64,000 nucleotides of DNA, taken from Aerobium sp039839275 (GTDB lineage: Bacteria; Pseudomonadota; Alphaproteobacteria; Rhizobiales; Rhizobiaceae). The translations under genes were made by a program, and so were the position numbers. Location of the stretch: the NCBI RefSeq assembly GCF_039839275.1, contig NZ_JBDOQP010000002.1:1054001-1118000 (forward strand). The letters run 5' to 3'. Under the pieces are notes generated by a model. That model did not search any database and was not told the DNA's origin. It saw nothing but the letters and a program-made list of their open reading frames with translations. Positions 41,950 through 50,594 of the stretch are shown here, piece by piece. Positions within the stretch are counted from its first letter, which is position 1, and every line of letters starts with the position of its first letter.

Positions 41950-42684
41950 ATGGACAATGCCCCGCTCTATCTGCGGATCGCCAGCGACCTCGAGGCCGAG
42001 ATCGCTTCTGGCGCGCTGAAGGCGGGCGAGAAGATCCAATCCGAACGTGTCTTGTCCGAGCGCATGGGGGTCAGCCGCATGACGGCGCGCCAGGCGCTGC
42101 GGCACCTCATCTCCAAGGGGCTCGTCGAGACCCGCACCGGCCACGGCACCTTCGTCGGCAGCAGGCAGATCGAGCAGCGGCTCGAAACGCTTTCCGGCTT
42201 CACCGAGGAGATGGCGCGGCAGGGCCGCCTCGTTTCCAGCGTGATCGTGACGTCCGGAACGCGCCAGCCCGACGAGGATACGGCGCGGGCGCTGTCGCTT
42301 CCGGCCTCCGGCAGGGTCCACAGCCTGGCACGCGTGCGCTTCGTCGACGGCGCCCCTGTGGCGCTCGAAACCACCGACGTCGCCGCAAGCCGCACGCCGG
42401 GCCTGCTCGACCTCGCCGACTTCCAGACCACGTCGCTCTACGCAACGCTGACCAGTCAGTTCGGCATCGTGCCAACGCGCGCCGAGCAGAGCCTGATGGC
42501 GGGGCTGGCCGATGCCAGCATCGCACGCACGCTGCACATGGATGCCGGCGCGGCGGTTCTCAACCTCACGCGCCTGACCCGCGACCAGGACGGCAACGCC
42601 TTCGAATATGTGCGCTCGACCTATCGCGGCGATTTCTTCGTCATGAAAGTCAATCTGTCCCTGGGAGGGGAACCGCAGGCATGA
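41950..42684 (+). CDS. GntR-family (HutC/NagR) transcriptional regulator 2
   Basis: A 244-residue paralogue of the regulator at 37.5 kb. N-terminal winged helix with ERMGVSRMTARQALRHLISKG (recognition region about residues 35-55) and GHGTFVGS; UTRA domain with RVRFVDGAPVALETTDV and FEYVRSTYRGDFFVM. The last base triplet overlaps the next ATG as ATGA. It probably controls the SIS-ABC operon that it heads, from the two boxes directly upstream. Confidence 0.93.
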   Translation: MDNAPLYLRIASDLEAEIASGALKAGEKIQSERVLSERMGVSRMTARQALRHLISKGLVETRTGHGTFVGSRQIEQRLETLSGFTEEMARQGRLVSSVIVTSGTRQPDEDTARALSLPASGRVHSLARVRFVDGAPVALETTDVAASRTPGLLDLADFQTTSLYATLTSQFGIVPTRAEQSLMAGLADASIARTLHMDAGAAVLNLTRLTRDQDGNAFEYVRSTYRGDFFVMKVNLSLGGEPQA

Positions 42685-43409
42685 GCAGCATCGCAGACGC
42701 CTATTTCTCCAACGTGATCGAGCGCTTGGCAGCGTTGAAGAGCGCGCTCGCGGAGCCGATCGCCCGCGCCGAGGATGCGATCGTGGATGCGGCGCGGCGC
42801 GACGGGCTGGTCTATGTCTTCGGCACCGGCCATTCCCACATGCTCGCCGAGGAAGTGCACTTTCGTGCCGGCGGGCTGGCGTTGACGGTGCCGATCCTCG
42901 CGGCCCCCACCATGCTTCATGAAGGCGCCGTCGCCGGCACCGCCTATGAACGCACCGAGGGCATCGTCGGCCCGATCATGGACCGCTACCCGATCGGCGC
43001 CGACGACGTGTTGTTCGTCTCGTCCAATTCCGGCGTCAACGCCGCGCCGCTCGAAGCTGCCCGGATCGGGCGCGCACGTGGCGCGACCGTCATCGCCATA
43101 ACCTCCGTCGACTATTCGACCGCAGCAGCCAATGGCCGAGAACGCCTCGCCGATCTCGCCGACATTGTGCTCGATAATGGCTCACCGCCCGGGGACGCGG
43201 TCATCTCCGTGCCGGGCAGCGATCTGAAGGTGGGACCGGTCTCGACCGCGATCGGCGTCACCATCATCAACGCCATCATGGCGGGGGTCGCAGCACGCCT
43301 GTCCGGCGAGGGCGGTGCGCCAATCTATCTCAGCGCCAACATGCCCGGCGCCAAGGAGATCAACCAGGAACTGGTGACGCGGTTTCGGCCCCGAAACCCG
43401 CACCTGTGA
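42681..43409 (+). CDS. SIS-domain protein, UPF0309 type
   Basis: A 242-residue single SIS-domain protein like the uncharacterised UPF0309 family. It has LVYVFGTGHSHMLAEEVHFRAGGL (about residues 40-63), DDVLFVSSNSGVNAAPLEAARIGRARGATVIAIT (sugar-phosphate binding) and a C-terminal VTIINAIMAGVAARLSGEG helix. Related SIS proteins isomerise or cleave phosphosugars (GmhA, MurQ). Its place between NagR and an importer suggests a role with an amino-sugar phosphate, distinct from the two-domain SIS enzyme upstream. Reaction unknown. Confidence 0.85.
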   Translation: MSSIADAYFSNVIERLAALKSALAEPIARAEDAIVDAARRDGLVYVFGTGHSHMLAEEVHFRAGGLALTVPILAAPTMLHEGAVAGTAYERTEGIVGPIMDRYPIGADDVLFVSSNSGVNAAPLEAARIGRARGATVIAITSVDYSTAAANGRERLADLADIVLDNGSPPGDAVISVPGSDLKVGPVSTAIGVTIINAIMAGVAARLSGEGGAPIYLSANMPGAKEINQELVTRFRPRNPHL

Positions 43410-43454
43410 GAAAACTCGTCAGGGGCAATGTGGAGTGAGGAAAGGGAACACGAG

Positions 43455-44732
43455 ATGAAAATGATAATGAAGCTTGCGCTCGCCACGACGATGCTCATGC
43501 CTGCGGCGGCCTTCGCACAGGATGCCGTCGAGCTGACCCTGTGGCACATGGAACAGCCTCCGCACCGCGTGGAACGCGTTCAGGAACTGATCGATGCCTT
43601 CAACGCCGCCAATCCCGGCATCGTGGTGACGCAGGAGCCGCAGAACTGGGGCGAGGTCTACGCCAAGGCGCCAGCCGCGCTGGCCGCTGGACAGGGCCCG
43701 GACATGCTGTTCGCAATCCCGGACTTCACGCCGATCCTCAAGGACATCGGCGCGCTGACCTCGGTCGCGGATTTCGTCGATGAACTCGACGAGAAGCACG
43801 ATTTCGTGGATTCCGCCGTCGAGGCCTATTCCTACGACGACGGCGTATGGGCGGTGCCGCTCTACAACATGACGATGAACCTCTGGTACCGGAAGAGCGT
43901 GCTCGAGGAAGCCGGCATCGAGGTTCCGAACAGCTGGGACGAGTGGCGCGCGGCTGCGGAAAAGCTGTCGGTCGACGGTGTTTCCGGTATGGGCCTGCCC
44001 GCCAACAAGCAGCTTTATACAGACCAGACCGTCTATTCCGTCATGACCAATGGCGGGGCGACCGAGATCTACAACGAAGACGGCACGCTGCGCTTCGACA
44101 ACCCAGAGACGGTCGCGTCCTACGAGTTCTACAACGAGCTGATGCAGTATTCGCCAGCCGACTCCACCTCGTGGACCTGGGGCGAGGCCGAGGCCTGCTT
44201 CTCGTCGCGCGGTTGCGGCATGGTCATGCAGTTCTCCGTCATCGCCACCTACGATACCCAGGGTGAAGGCGATGCGGCAGACCTCGGCGTCGCGCCGATC
44301 CCGTCCAAGGATGGCGAGGAGCACAACACCATCTCCTACGCGAATGCCGTGATGCTGCTGTCGAAGGACGAGGCAAAGATGGAGGCGTCGAAGACGTTCG
44401 TTTCCTGGCTTCTGGAGCCCGAGAATTATGGCCGCTTCCTCAACATGGAGCCGGGCCTGTTCATGCCGGTGACGGCCGACGGCGCGGAGGCCGAGAGCTT
44501 CTGGTCCGACCCGATGGTCGAAAAGTATCGCGAGCAGGTCGAGACGATCATCGACAACGGCCAGAACGGCCGCCTGTTCGGCTTCACCAGCGGCCGCACC
44601 TTCCCGTCGATCGCGGCGATTTCGGCGCAGAACATCATCGCCGAGACGCTGCAGTCGATCGTCGTATCGGGCCAGTCGGCGGCCGAGGCCGTTGCAGCCG
44701 GCCAGGCGCGCATGGAAGAAGTCTCGAACTGA
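43455..44732 (+). CDS. ABC transporter substrate-binding protein, amino-sugar cluster (CUT1)
   Basis: A 425-residue periplasmic binding protein with a signal peptide (MKLALATTMLMPAAAFAQ). Mature part: VELTLWHMEQPPHRVERVQELIDAFNAANPG and GPDMLFAIPDFTPILKDIG, then VPLYNMTMNLWYRKSVLEEAGI, as in maltose- and N-acetylglucosamine-type CUT1 proteins. A cysteine pair (EACFSSRGC) is a likely disulphide. The start has AAGGGAA upstream. Location after GntR/SIS genes and near nagA suggests GlcNAc, chitobiose or a similar amino sugar as ligand. Confidence 0.92.
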   Translation: MKMIMKLALATTMLMPAAAFAQDAVELTLWHMEQPPHRVERVQELIDAFNAANPGIVVTQEPQNWGEVYAKAPAALAAGQGPDMLFAIPDFTPILKDIGALTSVADFVDELDEKHDFVDSAVEAYSYDDGVWAVPLYNMTMNLWYRKSVLEEAGIEVPNSWDEWRAAAEKLSVDGVSGMGLPANKQLYTDQTVYSVMTNGGATEIYNEDGTLRFDNPETVASYEFYNELMQYSPADSTSWTWGEAEACFSSRGCGMVMQFSVIATYDTQGEGDAADLGVAPIPSKDGEEHNTISYANAVMLLSKDEAKMEASKTFVSWLLEPENYGRFLNMEPGLFMPVTADGAEAESFWSDPMVEKYREQVETIIDNGQNGRLFGFTSGRTFPSIAAISAQNIIAETLQSIVVSGQSAAEAVAAGQARMEEVSN

Positions 44733-44752
44733 GATCGAACGGAGAACGCCGG

Positions 44753-45625
44753 ATGCACCAGTCGAAAGCGCTTGCCTTCGCGCTCGTCGCACCGGCGCTG
44801 TTCTTCCTGGCGGCCACCCTCGGGTGGCCGCTGCTCCAGGCGGTCCAGCTCTCGTTGCAGGACGTGCGCGTCATCGGTTCGCCGGGCGGCTTCGTCGGCA
44901 TCGACAATTATCGGCGCGTTCTGGAAGGCTCGGCGTTCTTGAGCGCGACCGGTCTCAGCATCGTCTGGGTCGTCGCCAACGCGATCGTGCAGACCGTTCT
45001 GGCGCTGGCCGCCGCGCTTGTCCTCAACGAGAAGTTTCCCGGCGTGCGGATCGCACGGACCTGGGTCATCCTCACCTGGATCGTGCCGACGGTTGTCGTC
45101 GTCGTGATCTGGCGCTGGCTGTTTTCGACGTCGGGCGGCATGATCAATCCGCTGCTCATCCAGCTTGGCATCATCGAACGGCCGGTCGGCTTCTTCGCGA
45201 CGCCGTGGACGGCGATGTCCACCCTGGTCTTCATCAATTCCTGGCGGTGGTTTCCCTTCATCGCGCTGATGATGCTGGCGGGACTGAACCGCATACCGGA
45301 CGAGCTCTATGAGGCGGCGCGGATTGACGGCGCCAATGCCTGGCAGCGCTTTCGCCGCATCACCTGGCCGCTGCTTGCGCCGACACTCGGCGTGCTCGCC
45401 GTCATCGGAACGCTGCTGTCCTTCAACGTCTTCGATATCATCTGGCTGCTTACCAGCGGCGGTCCCGCCGGCGGGTCGCGCACCTTGCCGGTGCTGATCT
45501 ACGAGACCGCCTTCAAGGGCTATCGCCTTTCGGAGGCGGCGACGATCTCCGTTCTTGCCACGCTTCTTTTGATGGCCTTCGCCATCATCGCTACGCGGGC
45601 ACTCGACCGGGGGGACGACCGATGA
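44753..45625 (+). CDS. Sugar ABC transporter permease, MalF type (amino-sugar cluster)
   Basis: A 290-residue CUT1 permease, six membrane segments, with the EAA loop PDELYEAARIDGANAWQRFRRITWP near residue 190. The N-terminus (ALAFALVAPALFFLAATLGWPLLQAVQLS) is a standard first segment. It begins 20 bases after the binding-protein gene and overlaps the next permease by 4 bases. Confidence 0.94.
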   Translation: MHQSKALAFALVAPALFFLAATLGWPLLQAVQLSLQDVRVIGSPGGFVGIDNYRRVLEGSAFLSATGLSIVWVVANAIVQTVLALAAALVLNEKFPGVRIARTWVILTWIVPTVVVVVIWRWLFSTSGGMINPLLIQLGIIERPVGFFATPWTAMSTLVFINSWRWFPFIALMMLAGLNRIPDELYEAARIDGANAWQRFRRITWPLLAPTLGVLAVIGTLLSFNVFDIIWLLTSGGPAGGSRTLPVLIYETAFKGYRLSEAATISVLATLLLMAFAIIATRALDRGDDR

Positions 45626-46449
45626 ACCGTTCCTTCGGACTGAACGCAACGCTGATCGCCTGTCTCTGCTTCTTCGTCGTCCTGATCGGCCTGCCCTTCT
45701 GGTGGGTGGTGTCGGGTTCGATCAAGATTCCGCAGGAGATCATCTCGCGCGTGCCGACGATGATCCCGCAGAGCTTCACGCTGCAGCACTACCAGAAGCT
45801 GTTCGAGGCTTCGGACTATCCGGTCTATCTCGTCAACAGCCTGATCGTCGCCGCCAGTTCCACCGTGCTGACCTTGCTGCTCGCGATCCCGGCTGCCTAT
45901 GCGTTCTTCCGGCTCGACTTCCCTGGACGCGGCATCCTCTACCGCACGATCCTCCTCGCCTACGCCTTCCCGTCGATCGTCGTGCTGATTCCGCTCTTCG
46001 GCCTGTTCGCCAAGGTGGGGCTGGTCGACAGGCTGCCGGCTCTGATCATCGTCAACGTCGCCTTCGCGCTGCCCTTCTCGATCTGGATGCTGCGCTCTTT
46101 CCTCGCGGGCGTGCCGAAGGAAATCGAGGAGGCGGCCGTGATGGACGGCGCGCCGACGCTCACCATCCTGCGCCGCATCATGATCCCGCTGATCGCGCCC
46201 GGCATCGCCTCGGTCGGGATCTACGCCTTCGTCACCGCATGGACGGAATATGTCTTCGCCTCGGTGCTCATTCTCTCCGACGCCAAGCGGACGCTGCCGG
46301 TCGGCTTCTCCGGCATCATCGGACAATACCAGATCGACTGGGGCCTGCTCCTGGCCGGTGCGACGGTCGCGATCTTGCCGGTGGTTGCGATATTCGCACT
46401 GATCGGGCGCGGTTTCGTCAGCGGCCTCACCGAAGGCGCGGTCAAGTAA
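45622..46449 (+). CDS. Carbohydrate ABC transporter permease, MalG type (amino-sugar cluster)
   Basis: A 275-residue CUT1 permease with six membrane segments. The EAA loop reads PKEIEEAAVMDGAPTLTILRRIMIP near residue 170, and YLVNSLIVAASSTVLTLLLAIPAAYAF is the segment 2 region. ATGA overlap with the MalF-type gene; 10 bases before the ATPase gene. Confidence 0.94.
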   Translation: MNRSFGLNATLIACLCFFVVLIGLPFWWVVSGSIKIPQEIISRVPTMIPQSFTLQHYQKLFEASDYPVYLVNSLIVAASSTVLTLLLAIPAAYAFFRLDFPGRGILYRTILLAYAFPSIVVLIPLFGLFAKVGLVDRLPALIIVNVAFALPFSIWMLRSFLAGVPKEIEEAAVMDGAPTLTILRRIMIPLIAPGIASVGIYAFVTAWTEYVFASVLILSDAKRTLPVGFSGIIGQYQIDWGLLLAGATVAILPVVAIFALIGRGFVSGLTEGAVK

Positions 46450-46459
46450 GGAATTCGAC

Positions 46460-47542
46460 ATGGCGGACCTTGTCCTCAACGACCTGCACAAGCAATTCGG
46501 ATCGACGAAAGTCATCAAGGGGGCGTCGCTCAGCGTCGCAAGCGGCGAATTCGTCGTCTTCGTGGGACCGTCCGGCTGCGGCAAGTCCACCTTGCTGCGC
46601 ATGATCGCAGGTCTGGAGAAGGCGACGTCCGGAACGATCGCGATCGACGGGCGCGATGTCACCGACGTTGATCCAGCCAGGCGTGGCATTGCGATGGTGT
46701 TCCAGACCTACGCGCTATACCCGCATATGAGCGTTGCCGAAAACATGGCTTTCGGTCTCGAAATGGCCGGCATGCCGAAGACGGAGCGCGACGCGCGCGT
46801 GCGCCAGGCGGCGGCCACCCTTCATTTGACGGACTATCTCGACCGCAAGCCGCGACAACTCTCCGGCGGGCAGCGCCAGCGCGTTGCGATCGGCCGCGCG
46901 ATCGTGCGTGATCCTAAGGTGTTCCTGTTCGACGAGCCGCTCTCCAATCTCGACGCCGAGTTGCGGGTCAAGATGCGGCTGGAGATCGCCAAGCTTCACA
47001 AGGACCTCGGCGCAACGATGATCTACGTCACCCACGACCAGGTCGAGGCGATGACGCTGGCCGACAAGATCGTGGTGCTGCGCGACGGGCTTGTTGAGCA
47101 GATCGGCAGCCCGCTGGCACTCTACTCTGACCCGGACAACCAGTTCGTCGCGGGCTTCATCGGCTCGCCGCGAATGAACTTCGTCGATGCGACCGTGAAG
47201 CGGCGGGAAGGCGACGCGCTGGTTCTCGACGTGCCACAACTCGGCCTTGACGGTCTTCCCGTCCGCCCGCGCGCAATGCCGCGGGACCTTCCCGGCGCCT
47301 TGGTGCTCGGCATACGCCCCGAGGACTTCATCGACCAGCAGGGTTCGTTTCGCGTATCGCTGCCCTGCAACGCCATCGAACGCCTGGGATCGGTCTCCTA
47401 CCTCTACACCGCACCGGGAGACGACAAGACGCTGATCGCTGAACTCAAGGGGTCGCATCCGGCGAAAGTCGGGGAGACCGTCGCGATGTCGCTCGATCCC
47501 CAAAAATGCCTCCTCTTCGACGCGGCCGGCATTCGCGTCTAG
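46460..47542 (+). CDS. ABC transporter ATP-binding protein, UgpC/MalK family (amino-sugar cluster)
   Basis: A 360-residue CUT1 ATPase. Walker A GPSGCGKSTLLRMIAG near residue 37, signature LSGGQRQRVAIGRAI near 134, Walker B VFLFDEPLSNLDAELR near 155. The regulatory domain has LGIRPEDF near 290. It completes the second CUT1 importer and is the last gene of that operon; no clear intrinsic terminator follows. Confidence 0.95.
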   Translation: MADLVLNDLHKQFGSTKVIKGASLSVASGEFVVFVGPSGCGKSTLLRMIAGLEKATSGTIAIDGRDVTDVDPARRGIAMVFQTYALYPHMSVAENMAFGLEMAGMPKTERDARVRQAAATLHLTDYLDRKPRQLSGGQRQRVAIGRAIVRDPKVFLFDEPLSNLDAELRVKMRLEIAKLHKDLGATMIYVTHDQVEAMTLADKIVVLRDGLVEQIGSPLALYSDPDNQFVAGFIGSPRMNFVDATVKRREGDALVLDVPQLGLDGLPVRPRAMPRDLPGALVLGIRPEDFIDQQGSFRVSLPCNAIERLGSVSYLYTAPGDDKTLIAELKGSHPAKVGETVAMSLDPQKCLLFDAAGIRV

Positions 47543-47637
47543 ACCAGACGCGCACCGGTTCAAAAAGGCGTCATCTGGGAATCTGCCGTCCTTCGACGAT
47601 TGCAATGACGGCAGGAATGTATAGCTTCCCGCCTAGA

Positions 47638-48192
47638 ATGACGCAGCCGCAGCCCGCCCCGCACGACATCTCCAAGCTCATCGTCCGCGTGTCGATGAAG
47701 GATCGCGCGGCATTCGACCTGCTCTATCGACACACCAGTGCGAAACTCTTTGGCGTCTGCCTCCGTGTCTTGTCGGACAGAACGGAAGCCGAGGAGGCGC
47801 TGCAGGAAGTGTTCGTCAAGGTATGGACAAAGGCGGATCGCTTCGCGGTCTCCGATCTCAGTCCCATATCCTGGCTCGTGGCTGTGGCGCGCAACCACTC
47901 AATCGATCGCATTCGTGCGCGGCGCGAGCGGGCTGCTGCGATTGACACGGCGATGGAAATTCCCGACGCAACCCCGGGGCCGGAAGCCCAGGCTGTGGCG
48001 AGCGGAGAGCGCGCGCAACTGGATTCCTGTCTTGAAGAGCTGGATTCGGACCGTGCCGCTGCCGTACGTGGCGCATACCTCAACGGCGAAAGCTATGCCG
48101 AACTTGCGGAGCGTCACAGCGTGCCGCTCAACACGATGCGAACCTGGCTGCGCCGCAGCCTGATGAAACTGAAGGAATGTCTCGAACGATGA
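47638..48192 (+). CDS. ECF RNA polymerase sigma factor (SigK-like)
   Basis: A 184-residue ECF sigma factor. Region 2: LYRHTSAKLFGVCLRVLSDRTEAEEALQEVFVKVWTKA with the -10 recognition helix and WLVAVARNHSIDRIRARR. Region 4: LDSDRAAAVRGAYLNGESYAELAERHSVPLNTMRTWLRRSLMKLKECL. Its stop overlaps the anti-sigma gene ATG, the usual pairing. ATG 47638 lacks a strong ribosome site; ATGs at 47605 and 47617 are in frame. Probably activates the fasciclin and DUF4394 genes downstream, by analogy with similar loci. Confidence 0.9.
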   Translation: MTQPQPAPHDISKLIVRVSMKDRAAFDLLYRHTSAKLFGVCLRVLSDRTEAEEALQEVFVKVWTKADRFAVSDLSPISWLVAVARNHSIDRIRARRERAAAIDTAMEIPDATPGPEAQAVASGERAQLDSCLEELDSDRAAAVRGAYLNGESYAELAERHSVPLNTMRTWLRRSLMKLKECLER

Positions 48193-48920
48193 CGCCGGGC
48201 AACGAAGACGATCTGGAACGCGGAGGCGACGACATGCTCGCCGCCGAGTACGTTCTCGGCGTCCTGCCGGCCGACGAACGCGAGACCGTGGCCGCCCGCA
48301 TCGAGGCCGAGCCAGACTTCGCGCGCCTCGTGGAGGCATGGCAAGAAAGTCTGTCGCCGCTCGACGTCTTCTATCAGGACGTGCAACCGCCGACGTCGTT
48401 GAAGCGGGCTTTGGATGCGCGTCTGTTCGGTGCCGCCGAGACGACCCCATCCTCCTCAAAGGCACGCCCCGGTCTGCTGCAGAGCCTCGCCTTCTGGCGC
48501 GGGCTGGCTGCGGCCTGTGTCGCCGCGCTGCTGCTCGTCGTTGCCCTTCCCTTCTTGCAGACGCCGCCGGCCACTCCGCCGGCCGAAAGGCTCGTCGCAT
48601 CGCTGGCCAGTGACGAGAGCGACGTCCAATATCTCGTCGTCTACGATTCGCGCACTGGCGAAGTCGGACTTTCACACGTCTCGGGCGAGCCCGTGACGGG
48701 ACGTGTCTTCGAGCTTTGGGTGGCCGAGGGTAGCGGCTCGCCGGTTTCGCTCGGCATCATCCCAACCGGGGCAAATGCGAATCTGCCGGTACCGCCCGAG
48801 CGGCAGGCCGTGATCTCGCCACGCGCGCATTTCGCAATCAGCCTCGAACCGGAAGGCGGCTCGCCGACCGGCTTGCCGACCGGGCCCGTTCTGGCCGTCG
48901 GCGACCTGCGCTCCATCTGA
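48189..48920 (+). CDS. Anti-sigma factor, RskA family
   Basis: A 243-residue membrane anti-sigma factor. An N-terminal cytoplasmic anti-sigma region (LAAEYVLGVLPADERETVAARIEAEPDFARLVEAW) lacks a zinc-binding HxxxCxxC motif. A single membrane span (GLAAACVAALLLVVALPFL) lies near residues 102-120. The periplasmic RskA domain has YLVVYDSRTGEVGLSH and RVFELWVAEGSG-type strands. ATGA overlap with the sigma gene. It would hold the sigma factor until an envelope signal triggers release. Confidence 0.9.
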   Translation: MTPGNEDDLERGGDDMLAAEYVLGVLPADERETVAARIEAEPDFARLVEAWQESLSPLDVFYQDVQPPTSLKRALDARLFGAAETTPSSSKARPGLLQSLAFWRGLAAACVAALLLVVALPFLQTPPATPPAERLVASLASDESDVQYLVVYDSRTGEVGLSHVSGEPVTGRVFELWVAEGSGSPVSLGIIPTGANANLPVPPERQAVISPRAHFAISLEPEGGSPTGLPTGPVLAVGDLRSI

Positions 48921-49069
48921 CGCTGGCGCGCACACTTCCTTCGCATTCCTCATTTCAGTCACAGTCGAATATTTCTTGCTTTGACTGAAACTCCGTTCCG
49001 ACGGTTTCCGTAACTGCTCTCGTTCCCCAGCCTGGGGAAAAAAGAATAATTCGAGAGGAGTCACAACAG

Positions 49070-49630
49070 ATGAACAAGATCACATCTATCATCGCCGCCG
49101 CAGCATTCAGCGCCACCGCACTGTCGGGCCTTGCCATGGCACAGGACAATCCGATGGTCGGCGGCGCGGAAATGTTTGCCGACAAAAATATCGTCGAGAA
49201 CGCCATGAACTCGGCAGACCACACCACACTGGTCGCGGCCGTGAAGGCGGCTGATCTCGTCGAGACGCTTTCGGGCCCGGGCCCGTTCACTGTTTTTGCG
49301 CCGGTCAACGCCGCTTTTGAAGCCCTGCCGGCCGGTACCGTCGAGGAGCTTCTGAAGCCAGAGAACAAGGACCAGCTTGCCAAGATCCTGACCTGCCACG
49401 TCGTCGCTGCGGACGCGATGTCGGATGCCATCGGCAAGATGATCGCCGATGATGGCGGCACGCATCCTGTGCCAACCGTTGGCGGCTGCACGCTGCAGGC
49501 CAAGATGGACGGCGACATGATCACGCTGACTGACGAAAACGGCGGCGTCGCCACGGTGACCATCGCCGACGTCGACCAGTCGAACGGCGTCATCCACGTC
49601 ATCGACAAGGTGTTGCTGCCGGCCAGCTAA
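49070..49630 (+). CDS. Exported fasciclin (FAS1) domain protein
   Basis: A 186-residue secreted protein: signal peptide (IIAAAAFSATALSGLAMA), then one FAS1 domain with the conserved H1 motif GPFTVFAPVNAAFEALP and the H2 region IHVIDKVLLPAS at the end. FAS1 domains mediate adhesion or matrix interactions; bacterial copies often lie next to SigK/RskA pairs. Ribosome site GAGAGGAG is upstream. The 149 bases between the anti-sigma gene and this one likely hold an ECF promoter that I could not resolve. Confidence 0.93.
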   Translation: MNKITSIIAAAAFSATALSGLAMAQDNPMVGGAEMFADKNIVENAMNSADHTTLVAAVKAADLVETLSGPGPFTVFAPVNAAFEALPAGTVEELLKPENKDQLAKILTCHVVAADAMSDAIGKMIADDGGTHPVPTVGGCTLQAKMDGDMITLTDENGGVATVTIADVDQSNGVIHVIDKVLLPAS

Positions 49631-49738
49631 GCGCCGGCACTCACCCGGCCGCACGGCGCGTCACGTCCCTTCAGCACCGTGCGGTCGGCATTTCTTGCCG
49701 ACCGGGTACATTCAACGTCAATGGGAAGGATACCAACA

Positions 49739-50515
49739 ATGAACACAACAAAACTGATCGCGCTAGCAGCGACACTTGGTGCGAGCACTGCGATCGCAGC
49801 GCCGGCATTTGCAGCCAACGTCGTGGCGCTGGCCGGCGACCGCGATCTCGTATGGGTCGACAGCGAAGCGATGGCGACGACCGGCATGAAGACTGTCGAA
49901 GGTGCCGAAGGCCGCCTGCTCGGCATCGACGTGCGTCCGGCCGACGGCATGCTCTACGGCGTATTCGAAGATGGCACGATCGCCACCATCGATCCGGAAT
50001 CGGGCATGGCGACAGGCGTCAGCACGTTGGCGACGATGCTTCCTGATGGCGTGACCGCGACCGTCGACTTCAACCCCGTGGCGGACCGCCTTCGCCTCAT
50101 GGGCAATGACGGCACCAACCTGCGCGTCAATGTCGACACCGGCGAAGTGACCGAAGACGGCAGCCATGCCTTTGGCGAACAGGACCAGACGCCCGACATC
50201 ATCGCCGGCGCCTACACCAATTCTTACGCAGGCACCGAAGCTACGCAGCTCTTCAACATCGATAGCAGCGCCTGGCTGGTCCTCCAGAACCCGCCCAATG
50301 ACGGCGTCCTCGTTCCGGTCGGTGAGATCGGGATGGATGTGGAGCAGGTCGGATTCGATATTCTGTCCGATGGCCAGGGCGGCAACGAAGCCTGGCTCAT
50401 GAGCGGCGGCACGCTGTATGCCGTCGATCTCGAGAGTGGTGCGGCCACAGAGGCAGGCGCCGTCGAGGGTGCCGACGCGGCCGTTCGCGACATTGCCATC
50501 ATGCCGGCGATGTAG
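49739..50515 (+). CDS. Exported DUF4394 protein
   Basis: A 258-residue protein with a signal peptide (LIALAATLGASTAIAAPAFA) and a beta-propeller-like DUF4394 domain: LLGIDVRPADGMLYGVFEDG, TIATIDPESG, VTATVDFNPVADRLRLMGNDGTNLRVN-type repeats, and TQLFNIDSSAWLVLQNPPNDG. Function unknown. Start ATG 49739 has GGAAGGA upstream. The 108-base gap before it contains an 8-bp perfect hairpin (49682-49704) without a U-run. It is followed by a strong terminator, ending the ECF module. Confidence 0.88.
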   Translation: MNTTKLIALAATLGASTAIAAPAFAANVVALAGDRDLVWVDSEAMATTGMKTVEGAEGRLLGIDVRPADGMLYGVFEDGTIATIDPESGMATGVSTLATMLPDGVTATVDFNPVADRLRLMGNDGTNLRVNVDTGEVTEDGSHAFGEQDQTPDIIAGAYTNSYAGTEATQLFNIDSSAWLVLQNPPNDGVLVPVGEIGMDVEQVGFDILSDGQGGNEAWLMSGGTLYAVDLESGAATEAGAVEGADAAVRDIAIMPAM

Positions 50516-50541
50516 GCTCGAACGCCCCTGCCCCTACCATC

Positions 50542-50588
50542 GGAAGGGACCCGGCGCGACGCTCCTCGCGCCGGGTCCTTCCTTTTTT
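50542..50588 (+). terminator. Intrinsic terminator after the DUF4394 gene
   Basis: A long stem, GGAAGGGACCCGGCGCGA pairing with TCGCGCCGGGTCCTTCC (one bulged base) around a CGCTCC loop, followed by TTTTTT (50583-50588). It lies 27 bases after the DUF4394 stop and just before the convergent DUF1365 stop. A GC-rich stem plus U-run makes this the clearest rho-independent terminator on the plus strand. Confidence 0.88.
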
Positions 50589-50594
50589 GGAGCA

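Noticed and set aside
49682..49704. Perfect 8-bp hairpin between the fasciclin and DUF4394 genes as a terminator
   Set aside because: No U-run follows on either strand; left as a structural note only.
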